Below, in pieces: positions 6,552 through 14,672 of a DNA stretch of 18,758 nt. The notes under the pieces are model-generated. The model was not told the DNA's origin, ran no database searches, and saw only the letters and a program-made list of their open reading frames with translations. Position numbers and translations under genes: made by a program. The stretch's first letter is position 1. Each line of letters starts with the position of its first letter. Location of the stretch: NCBI GenBank assembly GCA_035277545.1, contig DATEKI010000015.1, positions 1 to 18,758 on the forward strand, in the 5' to 3' direction. The DNA is from 66-474 sp035277545 (GTDB lineage: Bacteria; Pseudomonadota; Gammaproteobacteria; Xanthomonadales; Rhodanobacteraceae).

Positions 6552-9401
6552 TCACCCAGCTCCGAAATCGAAACCGGCGCGGCGCGCGACCTCCAGCACC
6601 TTCGCGCAGCGCGCATCGAGCACGAGGTCGCGCGGCACCACGCGGTGTTCGCCCGCGAGCGTCGCGGACAACGCGCGCGCCAGCAATTCGGCGTGTGCAG
6701 TCGTGAGCGCATCAACATCTTCGGCGGGCAGCACGCCTGTTCTTGCACAAGCCGCGAGCAGGCCCTGGGTGTCAGCATGCGCAACGAGCGCCGGGTGTGC
6801 ATGCGCGTGCAGCAGCACCAGGCCCTGCAGCAGGAACTGGATGTCCAGCAGCGCCCCCGCACCCTGCTTCAGGTCCAGCGACGCGCCATCGGAACGGTCG
6901 CGTTGCTTGCGCCACTCGCTGCGCATCCGGCACACGTCGGCGACGGCCTGCACGGGATCGCGCGGTGAACGCAGCACGTCCCCGCGTTCGCGCGCGAATG
7001 CACTGCCGAGCACCACGTCACCGGCGACCGCACGCGCGCGCACCAGCGCCTGCTGTTCCCACGTCCACGCCCGTTCGCGCTGGTAGGCGATGAACGCGGG
7101 CAGGCTCGCGACCAGCAACGACTTGCCTCCGTCGGGGCGCAGGCGCGTGTCGACTTCATACAGGCGGCCGCCGCGCGTCGGCGCCGACAGCCAGTGCACC
7201 ACGCGCTGTGCGAGCCGCGCGTACCAGCGCGCGCCATCGAGCGGTCGCGGACCGTCGCTGGTTGCCTCGCCACGCGCGGCGTCGTACACGAACACCAGGT
7301 CGAGATCGGAATTGAAGCCCAGCTCGGCGCCGCCAAGGCTGCCGTAACCGAGCACCGCGATACCGCTGCCGTCGCCCGGCAGGCGCCCGTGTTGGGCGAC
7401 CAGTTCGCGCTGCGCGAGGTCGAGTACCGCGCCGACCACCGCATCCGCAAGCTCCGCCAGCGCGCGCGCGGTCGCGACCGCGTCCACGGCGCCATCCCGG
7501 AAAGCCAGGCCGGTGCGCATCCGGTAGCTGTCGCGCCATTCGGCGATCGCGGCGAGCACGGCTTCGGCGTCCCCGGCCGCCTGCACGGCGGCGAGTTGCT
7601 GCGACAGTTCCGCGCGCATGCCGGCCACGCCGTGCACCAGGTATTCCACCCGCGGTGCCAACACGTCGTCGAGCAACAACGGCTGCGCGATCACGCGCTC
7701 GGCAAGGAACACGCTGTCCGCGCACAGCGCCGCCACGCGTGCACGCGCGGCGGACTGTTCCTGCAGCAACGCGAGGTAGGCCGAGCGCCGCGCCACCGCC
7801 TGCACGAGCCGGCACAAGCGCACCAGCGCATCGGCGGGCGAGGCGGTCGCCGCCGCCGCTTCGATCAGTTCCGGCATCAGGTGTTCGATGCGGCGCGCGC
7901 CGCGTGCGCTGAGGCCGTGCACGGCGGCCACCTGGCGCAACGCATCCAGGCAGGGTTCGGGCGGCACGAAGCCCGCGGCTTTCAGGATCGCGTTGTCGAG
8001 CCGATCCTCCCGCACGCGCTGCCACAGCCGCGCGCCTTCGCCTGCCGCCGCGGTATCGCCTCCGCCGTGGTCCGCGGCGCCGTCGGGACGCAACACGTCG
8101 GCGAAGATCGCGATGACCTTTGCGCGATGACGGTCGAGCGCGTCGACCAGCGCCGGCCAATCCGGAAGTTCCAGCGCGCGCGCGAGGCGTTCGCGCTGCA
8201 AGGGTTCGGCGGGCAAGACATGGGTCTGGCGGTCGGCGAACATCTGCACGCGGTTTTCCAGTTGCCGCAGGAACAGGTAGGCCTCGCGCAGTTCGCGCAC
8301 GCGCGCCTGCGAGATGTAGCCGCGCACGGCGGACGCCGACAGCGCGGGCAGCAGTCCACGGGCCCGCAACGACGCATCGCGCCCACCGCGGATCAACTGC
8401 TGCAGTTGCACGATGAATTCGATTTCGCGGATGCCGCCGGCGCCGAGCTTCAGGTGATCGGCAAGATCGCGCCGCGCGACCTCGCTGTCGATCAGCGCCT
8501 TCATGTCGCGCAATCCCGCCAGTGCGGTGTAGTCGAAATAGCGCCGGTATACGAACGGCCGCAGCGTTTCGAGCAGGCGATTGCCCGCGGCCAGGTCGCC
8601 TGCCACCGGGCGCGCCTTGATCCACGCGTAGCGTTCCCAATCACGGCCCTCGCGCTGGTAGTACTGCTCCATCGCCGCGAACGACGTGGCGACCGGGCCG
8701 GAATCGCCGAACGGGCGCAGGCGCAGGTCGACGCGTGCGGCGATGCCTTCGGACGTCGCCTCGGCCAGCAAGCGCACGAATTCGCGCGCGACGCGCGTGA
8801 AATATTCGGCGTTGTCGAGCGGCCGGGCGCCGTCGGTCGTCCCGCCTTCGGGATACGCGAGCACGAGATCGACGTCGGAAGAAAAATTGAGCTCGCCGCC
8901 ACCCAGCTTGCCCAGCGCGAACACCACCAGCGCCTGCGGCGCACCCTCGGCGTTGCGCGGCGTGCCATGGCGTGCGCGGGCGCTGCTTTCCGCATGCCGC
9001 AACGCGTGCGCGATCAGCGTCTCGTACAGGTCGGTGGTGCCGGCCAGGGTGTCGGCCACCTCGTCGAGCCCGTTGACATCGCGAAACACCAGCCGCACCG
9101 CTTCGGCGCGACGGAAATGCCGCAACGCGGCCATCACGTCCCCGCCCGCCCGCGCGAGCCGATCGGCGCGCACCGACGCGTGCGCGGGATCGCGCAGGCG
9201 TTCCAGCCCAGCGGCGGTGAGCAGCGCCGGATCGGCACGCAGGGCCTCGAATGCGAAGTCGCTGGCCAGCAGCAGCCGACGCACGCGCTCGCCCACCCCT
9301 GCGTCGTCGTGCATTACCACCCCGGCCGCGCGGCAGCACGCCGCCAGCTCGGCATAACGTTCGCCAACAAGGTGTTCCAGCGCGGGCGGCAACGACGGCA
9401 T
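6552..9401 (-). CDS. glnE: bifunctional glutamine synthetase adenylyltransferase/adenylyl-removing enzyme
   Basis: A 949-residue protein, matching the usual GlnE length of about 945. GlnE attaches AMP to, and removes it from, glutamine synthetase under control of PII (GlnB) and glutamine. Two nucleotidyltransferase domains are evident. The N-terminal adenylyl-removing domain carries GKLGGGELNFSSDVDLVLAYP (catalytic Asp pair at about residues 176 and 178). The C-terminal adenylyltransferase domain carries YGSLGGAELGFNSDLDLVF (about residues 685-705). Helical GlnD-UR-UTase-like segments lie after each. The open frame continues upstream to 9623, but that part is compositionally odd and overlaps the divergent phosphotransferase gene. 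ATG 9401 (MPSLPPALEHLVGERY) gives the normal N-terminus. It is monocistronic as far as seen here. Confidence 0.96.
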   Translation of the reverse strand: MPSLPPALEHLVGERYAELAACCRAAGVVMHDDAGVGERVRRLLLASDFAFEALRADPALLTAAGLERLRDPAHASVRADRLARAGGDVMAALRHFRRAEAVRLVFRDVNGLDEVADTLAGTTDLYETLIAHALRHAESSARARHGTPRNAEGAPQALVVFALGKLGGGELNFSSDVDLVLAYPEGGTTDGARPLDNAEYFTRVAREFVRLLAEATSEGIAARVDLRLRPFGDSGPVATSFAAMEQYYQREGRDWERYAWIKARPVAGDLAAGNRLLETLRPFVYRRYFDYTALAGLRDMKALIDSEVARRDLADHLKLGAGGIREIEFIVQLQQLIRGGRDASLRARGLLPALSASAVRGYISQARVRELREAYLFLRQLENRVQMFADRQTHVLPAEPLQRERLARALELPDWPALVDALDRHRAKVIAIFADVLRPDGAADHGGGDTAAAGEGARLWQRVREDRLDNAILKAAGFVPPEPCLDALRQVAAVHGLSARGARRIEHLMPELIEAAAATASPADALVRLCRLVQAVARRSAYLALLQEQSAARARVAALCADSVFLAERVIAQPLLLDDVLAPRVEYLVHGVAGMRAELSQQLAAVQAAGDAEAVLAAIAEWRDSYRMRTGLAFRDGAVDAVATARALAELADAVVGAVLDLAQRELVAQHGRLPGDGSGIAVLGYGSLGGAELGFNSDLDLVFVYDAARGEATSDGPRPLDGARWYARLAQRVVHWLSAPTRGGRLYEVDTRLRPDGGKSLLVASLPAFIAYQRERAWTWEQQALVRARAVAGDVVLGSAFARERGDVLRSPRDPVQAVADVCRMRSEWRKQRDRSDGASLDLKQGAGALLDIQFLLQGLVLLHAHAHPALVAHADTQGLLAACARTGVLPAEDVDALTTAHAELLARALSATLAGEHRVVPRDLVLDARCAKVLEVARRAGFDFGAG

Positions 9402-9501
9402 CGGGGAATTATGCAGCCTCGTGCGGGTCAACTCTTGATCGCCTGAAACGTTCATCCGGACTCGGTTAGGCTTTTTCGATTCTCCCCGACCTGCCGCCCG
9501 C

Positions 9502-11424
9502 ATGGCATCTGCCGCACTCCAAGACGCCGGACGACATCCAGCCGCTGCGCGCACCGCGTTGATCGTGGCGCTCGCGCTCGCGTTCGTGCTGTGCACCGCG
9601 TGGATGGACGGCTTCCCCGACACCGTGCCAGGCGCGTTGTGGCATTACCCCTGGTGGGTGGGGTGGTGGAACGCGCCATGGCGACTGACCGCCAATGCGC
9701 TGCCTGGCCTGCTCCTGGCGTTCGCGCTGCTGGCATGGACGCGCCGCGCGCTCTGGTCGTTCGTGCTGGCGTTCGGCGCGCAGGCGCTCATCTATTGGGT
9801 GAATGCGCTGAAGGTGCAGAACCTCGCGATTCCGCTGATGCCCGCGGATTTCCGCATGCTGGGCCAGCTCAACCACGGTGGCGCCGAGCTGCTTTCGGGC
9901 TACCTGCCGCACATCGCATTGCTGGTCGTGGTGGCGATCGCCGTGGTCGGATTGCTGGTCGCGTGGTTACGCTTCGAACCGCCGGTGTGGCGAAAGCATC
10001 CAAGGCGCTGGCGCACGCTCGCCTCGGTGGTTCTGTTTGCGGCGCTCGTCACCCTGATCGCCGGCGTGCCGTTCTGGCGCGGCGTCTACAACCAGAAGCT
10101 GCTGGGCATGCAGCCATGGTCGCCCATCGCGACGCGCCAGCACGACGGCCTGATCGGCTCGCTGCTGTTGTTCCACCTGCAATTCGGCGCGCAACACCGC
10201 AAGGCCGACGTGCCCGCCGCGCTGGCCCTGATGGCGCACTACGAGCCCGAGATCGCCGCGCAGACACCTTCACCCGCCGCCGGCGATCCACGCAAGCCCG
10301 ACATCGTGGTGATCCTTTCCGAATCGTTCTTCGATCCGACGATCATGAAAGGCTACCCGCCCGGCACGGATCTCACGCCCAACCTGCACCGGCTCGAGCC
10401 GCACGGCACATCGGGGGCGCTGCACGTACCGACCTTCGGCGGCGGCACCATCCGCACCGAGTTCGAAGTGCTGACCGGGTTGTCGCTTCGCTATTTCCCC
10501 GAGGTGCAGTTTCCGTATCTGCAGATCCACCAGAAGAGGATTCCCGGCATCGTGCGCCTGCTGGCGGGCGACGGCTACACCACGCTCGCCGTGCATGGCA
10601 ACAACCCCGGTTTCTGGAATCGCAGCACGGCATTCAAGGAACTCGGCTTTGACAAGTTCATTTCGATCGCCGATTTCCCGCCGGACGATTCGATCAACGA
10701 CGGCAAGTACATGTCGGACAAATCGTTCACCGACGAGCTGCTGCGCCAGTTGCCGGATTCCGGTCCGCCGCGCTTCGTTCTCGGCATCAGCATCGAGGCG
10801 CATGGGCCGTACGACCAGAGCTACGGCATCGACACGAAAGTGCGCGACGCCATTCCGGTACCGGCCGGCGTCACGGATCCGCAGGCGAAGATGGAGTTGC
10901 AGAACTACATCTACCACATGCAGCACGCCGACCAGCAACTCGGGCGGCTGGTCGACACGCTGGCGCAGCGCAAGCGGCGCACGCTGGTGCTGTTCTTCGG
11001 GGACCACCTGCCCGCGCTGGTGCCCGCGTTCCAGCAGGCAGGCTTCAGGAACGGACAGGGATTCCTCACGCAGACGGTGCCCTACCTCCTGATCGACACC
11101 GCGCACATGGACCACCCCGTGCGGCAGGACGCGGCCGCGTGGGAACTGCCGGGAATGGTGCTGGAGCAGGCCGGCATCGGCAACGATGCGTATTTCGCGC
11201 TCACGCGCCTGGTCGCGCCGGCTCTTGCGATGCTGACCCACGCACCGGATGCACCGGTGGTGCCTGAAAGCCCGCAGCAACGGCAACTCGACGAAGGCAT
11301 GCGCAACATCGCCGACCTGCGCTTGAAGAACAAGCTGGACAAACTGTGGCCGAAGGCTGCCGCGATGGCGCAGCGGGGGCCCGCCGGCGCGGGCGCCGTG
11401 CCGATGACCCACAGCCTGCAATAA
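9502..11424 (+). CDS. LTA synthase / MdoB-type sulfatase-fold membrane phosphotransferase
   Basis: A 640-residue protein with about five N-terminal transmembrane helices (roughly 17-37, 66-81, 84-102, 136-156, 172-190) and a periplasmic alkaline-phosphatase/sulfatase-fold domain from about residue 264. Motifs align with LtaS-family metal and catalytic positions: ILSESFF (E274), GGGTIRTEFEVLTG (candidate nucleophile T316), HGPY (H434) and FFGDH (D501, H502). LTA-synthase family enzymes move phosphoglycerol or similar head groups from phospholipids onto polymers or glycans. Gram-negative relatives include OpgB/MdoB, which decorates periplasmic glucans; phosphoethanolamine transferases such as EptA share the fold. 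The substrate here is unknown. The start ATG 9502 is divergent from glnE with a 100-bp gap; no strong Shine-Dalgarno site is seen. Confidence 0.88.
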   Translation: MASAALQDAGRHPAAARTALIVALALAFVLCTAWMDGFPDTVPGALWHYPWWVGWWNAPWRLTANALPGLLLAFALLAWTRRALWSFVLAFGAQALIYWVNALKVQNLAIPLMPADFRMLGQLNHGGAELLSGYLPHIALLVVVAIAVVGLLVAWLRFEPPVWRKHPRRWRTLASVVLFAALVTLIAGVPFWRGVYNQKLLGMQPWSPIATRQHDGLIGSLLLFHLQFGAQHRKADVPAALALMAHYEPEIAAQTPSPAAGDPRKPDIVVILSESFFDPTIMKGYPPGTDLTPNLHRLEPHGTSGALHVPTFGGGTIRTEFEVLTGLSLRYFPEVQFPYLQIHQKRIPGIVRLLAGDGYTTLAVHGNNPGFWNRSTAFKELGFDKFISIADFPPDDSINDGKYMSDKSFTDELLRQLPDSGPPRFVLGISIEAHGPYDQSYGIDTKVRDAIPVPAGVTDPQAKMELQNYIYHMQHADQQLGRLVDTLAQRKRRTLVLFFGDHLPALVPAFQQAGFRNGQGFLTQTVPYLLIDTAHMDHPVRQDAAAWELPGMVLEQAGIGNDAYFALTRLVAPALAMLTHAPDAPVVPESPQQRQLDEGMRNIADLRLKNKLDKLWPKAAAMAQRGPAGAGAVPMTHSLQ

Positions 11425-11545
11425 CTGACGCCTGTCGCAGGCCATTGCAGCGCGAACAGCGCTCGCCTCGTTCGGCTGGGTCGCGATCACCCGTGCGCGG
11501 CGATCGCGTTATCGTGACCGGTCGGGTTTTCGTGCGGGAGGCGGC

Positions 11546-12298
11546 ATGCCAAAGTCACTCGGGCGCGGCCTGCTGGCGATCGCCACCTTGCTCGCCGGCA
11601 TGGCGCCCTGCCTCGCCGGACCGCCGTTCTTCACCGACGATCCCGAACCGGTGGATCTGCGCCACAACGAGTTTTATGTATTCGGCACGCTGGACCGCGC
11701 AGGTAACGCCAGCGCGATCGCCGGCCCCGCGATCGAATACAACCGCGGGATAGCGCCGGACACGCAGTTCCACATCGTGCTGCCTTACGCGTTGAACGTA
11801 CCGAATCACGGCGCCATCGCCAGCGGGCCCGGCGACGTCGAACTCGGCATCAAGTATCGCTTCGTGAACCTCGACAACGGCTTGCAGATCGGGGTGTTTC
11901 CGATGGCCGAACTCGGCACCGGCAGCGCGCGCCGCAGCCTGGGCAACGGGCAGACGTGGTATCGCCTGCCGCTGTGGGTGCAGAAGAGCGCGGGTGCGTG
12001 GACGTTCGATGGCGGCGGCGGTGTCATCGTCAATCCTGCACCCGGCATGTACGACGCGGGTTTCGCCGGCGCGCTGGCGCAATACGCGTTCAACCCACGC
12101 TGGACGCTGGGGGCGGAACTGTTCCGCCAGAACGCGCTGGCCGCCGACCAGCCGGGTTACACCCTGCTGAATGTCGGCGGTTACCTCAACGTCTCGGAAA
12201 ACTTCAGCCTGCTGTTTTCAGCAGGCGGCAGCGTGGCCGGCGCGCGCCACACTGTCGCCTATCTGGGGCTGTACTGGACCTGGGCCTCGCACGGTTGA
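11546..12298 (+). CDS. secreted beta-barrel-like protein (putative outer-membrane transporter family)
   Basis: A 250-residue exported protein. Residues 1-24 form a signal peptide with a basic start, hydrophobic core and cleavage after PCLA; the mature protein begins GPPFFTDDPEPV. The rest alternates polar and aromatic residues in amphipathic strands (for example DVELGIKYRF, WYRLPLWVQKS, WTLGAELFRQ) and ends in HTVAYLGLYWTWASHG, consistent with an outer-membrane beta-barrel. The PPFFTDDPEPVD opening and overall pattern resemble proteins annotated as 'transporter' in the phenol/MetA-pathway-like barrel family; the substrate is unknown. The ATG is preceded by GGGAGGCGGC, a good ribosome-binding site. 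It lies 121 bp downstream of the phosphotransferase gene on the same strand and converges on the next gene with a 25-bp gap. Confidence 0.7.
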   Translation: MPKSLGRGLLAIATLLAGMAPCLAGPPFFTDDPEPVDLRHNEFYVFGTLDRAGNASAIAGPAIEYNRGIAPDTQFHIVLPYALNVPNHGAIASGPGDVELGIKYRFVNLDNGLQIGVFPMAELGTGSARRSLGNGQTWYRLPLWVQKSAGAWTFDGGGGVIVNPAPGMYDAGFAGALAQYAFNPRWTLGAELFRQNALAADQPGYTLLNVGGYLNVSENFSLLFSAGGSVAGARHTVAYLGLYWTWASHG

Positions 12299-12323
12299 TG
12301 CCGGCACGCCCGCCAAGCGCTGC

Positions 12324-12872
12324 TCACGCCGTGGTGTTGGGGCAAACGTTCGCCAGGGTCGAGATGCCGAGCGCCCAGGTTTCCACCTTGATGCGCTCGA
12401 TCGGGCGGCCGTCGTAGGCGTTGACCAGTTGCCAATGGTTCGGCCCCAGCTTCTGCAGGTCGATGCGGCATTCGGCCCAGTGGTGGAACACCCCGTTGGT
12501 GAGGTAACGGATGGTGAGCGAGCCGCGGCCGTCCTGCGACGCGATGTTGCCGCGCAGGAAGATCGCCTTGACGCCCTGCCCCTGTCCCAGCACCACGCCG
12601 TCGCGGCTTTCGATGCCGGCCAGCGGGTACACCTGCGACTTCGCGTCGGCCGGATCGCTGGCGGCGTTCGCACTGGTTTCCATGTAGATGCCGCTGACGG
12701 TGGCGTCGTTCACCATCAGGTTCATGCGGCTGACGCTGGCATCACGGTCATTGGTGATGACGGCCAACGGCACGGCAGTGGTGCCCGCGGGCAACGGCAG
12801 CGTGGTGGCGGAGGCGACGCCACCAGCCAGCAGCGTGAAGACGAGGACGGATGCAAGACCAAGCAGTTTCAT
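12324..12872 (-). CDS. exported protein of unknown function
   Basis: A 182-residue protein with a clear signal peptide (MKLLGLASVLVFTLLAGGVASA, predicted cleavage after the ASA at about residue 22) and a periplasmic or secreted mature region. I recognise no domain. The mature part looks like an all-beta sandwich, with stretches such as VPLAVITND, KAIFLRGNI, LTIRYLTNGVFHHWAECRIDL and RIKVETWALGI. Two late cysteines (AECRID and ANVCPN) could form a disulphide. The frame is open upstream to 12980, but ATG 12872 starts exactly at a standard signal peptide; ATG 12890 is the alternative. No good Shine-Dalgarno site is seen for either. It lies downstream of the Mla-type operon on the same strand, with 270 bp between. 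Confidence 0.75.
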   Translation of the reverse strand: MKLLGLASVLVFTLLAGGVASATTLPLPAGTTAVPLAVITNDRDASVSRMNLMVNDATVSGIYMETSANAASDPADAKSQVYPLAGIESRDGVVLGQGQGVKAIFLRGNIASQDGRGSLTIRYLTNGVFHHWAECRIDLQKLGPNHWQLVNAYDGRPIERIKVETWALGISTLANVCPNTTA

Positions 12873-13073
12873 GAAGCGTGTACCCGGCATTCGGTGGATC
12901 GAGGTGCGGCAACGGGAATGCGCCGCGCACGGCCGCGTGTGCGCGACGGCCATCGGGGATGGCACGTGGCTTCCATGCATCAGGGATGCCCATGGGGCGG
13001 TGAGCGGCGGAACGGGAGCAACGGCTCCAGCGCAAGACGCGCGGCAAGGAGGGATCGGGCAGGCTACCCGGTT

Positions 13074-13088
13074 TGCTGCGGTGCAGCA
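13074..13088. promoter_or_regulatory. perfect 6-bp dyad, possible operator
   Basis: TGCTGC (13074-13079) and GCAGCA (13083-13088) are perfect inverted arms around GGT, within TTTGCTGCGGTGCAGCATAA. It sits in the 270-bp non-coding gap between the lipoprotein gene stop (13143) and the start of the unknown exported protein (12872), about 200 bp upstream of the latter. The form CTGC-N3-GCAG matches the recognition pattern reported for PhaR in Rhodobacter sphaeroides, but short dyads of this type arise easily in GC-rich DNA. The rest of this gap shows no gene or clear promoter. Confidence 0.35.
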
Positions 13089-13142
13089 TAACGGCGGCGC
13101 GCTTCATGCGCAAGCGGCGCCTTCAGCGGTGGCGCATGTGCT

Positions 13143-13763
13143 TCATGAAGCGTTGGGTTGCCGCGCGGCCAGCCAGTCGCGCAGCTGCCGCGCGAAATCC
13201 CGGCTCGCGGCGCCGAGCGCCTTGACGCCGCCCGCTGCATCGGGGCTGGGTGCGGCAACCCTGAAACGGAACCGCCGCTGCGCGACCACGGCATCGCTCG
13301 TGGCGACCAACGTCACCGTGGCGTCCAGCACGCCGAAACTTTCGCCGGGCGACGTGAACAGCTGGCTGAAATCATCAACCCTCACCTGCAGGGTGAAGTC
13401 CGCCTGCGCGGTGCTGGCGGGGCCGACCACGGCGCGCCAGCCGCCGGCGGCGAGCGCATTCCGCAGGCGCTGTTCCAGCATGCCGGCGGGCGGCGCCGCC
13501 CAATCCGAATTCGCGTAGGCCGCGATCACATCGTCGTTGCGGTACGCAAGCCGGTAATGCAGCCCGGTGCCCTGCAACCACGCGGGCATGTCGATGTGCG
13601 CGATGCGCAGGATCGCACCACGGGGATTCGATGAAGGCTGCGAGGCCGCGGGCGACGCGCCGCCCAAGGTGTAATGGCGCGGCACGACGTTTTGCCGCGA
13701 GGCGGCGCCGCAACCACCGAGCGTCATCAGGCACAACGCCAGCACGAGTCGCAGGTGCTTCAT
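13143..13763 (-). CDS. ABC-type transport auxiliary lipoprotein (PqiC-like)
   Basis: A 206-residue lipoprotein. The signal peptide ends in the lipobox LGGC, with acylated Cys at residue 18 and Gly-Ala following (no Asp at +2), which suggests sorting to the outer membrane. The mature domain fits the ABC_trans_aux/PqiC family: RHYTLGG near its start, LRIAHIDMPAWLQGTGLHYR, then Y-x-N-S-D-WAAPPAGMLEQRL, matching the usual IxxVxxPxYLdrxxixyR...WaepL...L layout. Such lipoproteins are thought to receive or anchor the MCE lipid conduit at the outer membrane. The start codon overlaps the MlaD-type stop in ATGA (13760-13763), so translation is coupled. It is the last gene of the four-gene lipid-transport operon. 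Confidence 0.88.
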   Translation of the reverse strand: MKHLRLVLALCLMTLGGCGAASRQNVVPRHYTLGGASPAASQPSSNPRGAILRIAHIDMPAWLQGTGLHYRLAYRNDDVIAAYANSDWAAPPAGMLEQRLRNALAAGGWRAVVGPASTAQADFTLQVRVDDFSQLFTSPGESFGVLDATVTLVATSDAVVAQRRFRFRVAAPSPDAAGGVKALGAASRDFARQLRDWLAARQPNAS

Positions 13764-14671
13764 GGCTGGTGGCGCTCCTTGTCGTGCTTGCCGAAACCCG
13801 GTTCACCCGGGCCGGGCGGTCGCGCGGGCGGTCCGAAGATCAGGCTCTGTGGCCTGGCCTTCAATTCGCGCAACAACTCGTCCAGCTGCTCCGACGTGCG
13901 CTGCAGACTCCGGCTGAGCGTGTCGAAATCGGGCGCGGTCTGGCGGTTCAACCGCTCGCTCAATTGCCGGCTGGAGCGCGCCAGCGCGTCGATGGACGCT
14001 TCGAGCTCGGTGGCATCGCGAACGGGCGTCTGCGCGGTGCGCACCAGGCGGTCGGCATCGGCGACGCTCCGTTGCACGTCCGCGATCAGTGCCGGCAACT
14101 TCATTTCGATGGCGGCGAGCTGGCGCGTCGCCGCATCGATCTGCGCCAGCGACGCGGCGACGTGCGCGCGATTGCCCGTGTCCAGCAGCTTGTTCGCATT
14201 GCCCAACACGACCTGCAAGTCCTGCATCACCTTGGGCGCCTCGGTCATCAGCGAATCGAGCATGCCCGCGTGCATGGGGATGCGCGCCGGATGCGCGTCG
14301 CTGGTCGCGAGCGGCGCATCGCTGCCGTTGCCCAGTTTCAGTTCCAGCACGCTGCCACCGGTCAGGCCCTGGATCGCGACCACCGCATACGTGGCATGGG
14401 TGACATAGGTTTCCGGCTGCAGTTGCAGGCGCATCACCACGCGCGCGCGGTCGCGTGGATCGAAACCGATGCTGGCGACGTGGCCGACCACGATGCCCTT
14501 GAACTGCACCTCGGATTGTTCGGACAGCCCTCCCACCGATTGGCTGGTGACGACCTCGTACGCCAGCGGTTCGTTCTGCCGGTTCGCCAGCCAGTAATAG
14601 ACCACGACCGCGCCGATGGAGAACACCAGCAGGAAGGCAACGGCGGCGATGGCGTGCGCACGGTTTTCCAT
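13760..14671 (-). CDS. MlaD family (MCE domain) lipid-binding protein
   Basis: A 303-residue protein with an N-terminal membrane anchor (about residues 7-28) and one MCE domain at about residues 35-115 (YEVVTSQSVGGLSEQSEVQFKG-type start, then GIVVGHVASIGFDP and VVAIQGLTGGSVLELKLG). A long helical segment (about 130-260), likely a coiled coil, follows, then a Pro/Gly-rich tail. MCE proteins form hexameric rings that carry lipids across the periplasm; the single MCE plus long helix is closer to LetB/Pqi-like or actinobacterial Mce layouts than to short E. coli MlaD. ATG 14671 begins 1 nt after the ATPase stop; longer in-frame starts lie inside the ATPase gene and are rejected. The end overlaps the lipoprotein start by 4 nt. 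Confidence 0.92.
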   Translation of the reverse strand: MENRAHAIAAVAFLLVFSIGAVVVYYWLANRQNEPLAYEVVTSQSVGGLSEQSEVQFKGIVVGHVASIGFDPRDRARVVMRLQLQPETYVTHATYAVVAIQGLTGGSVLELKLGNGSDAPLATSDAHPARIPMHAGMLDSLMTEAPKVMQDLQVVLGNANKLLDTGNRAHVAASLAQIDAATRQLAAIEMKLPALIADVQRSVADADRLVRTAQTPVRDATELEASIDALARSSRQLSERLNRQTAPDFDTLSRSLQRTSEQLDELLRELKARPQSLIFGPPARPPGPGEPGFGKHDKERHQP

Positions 14672-14672
14672 C

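Noticed and set aside
7194..9446. 750-codon open frame on the plus strand
   Set aside because: It lies antisense to glnE, which is certain from its two nucleotidyltransferase motifs. The product is His/Arg/Gln-rich with no domain, as expected for an antisense frame in GC-rich DNA.
9402..9501. Divergent glnE / phosphotransferase promoter boxes
   Set aside because: I looked for -35/-10 pairs in both directions; candidates such as TTGATC and TTAGGC have unsuitable spacing, so no promoter is called.
9402..9623. 74-codon N-terminal extension of GlnE
   Set aside because: It would overlap the divergent phosphotransferase gene and lacks GlnE similarity; ATG 9401 gives the usual length.
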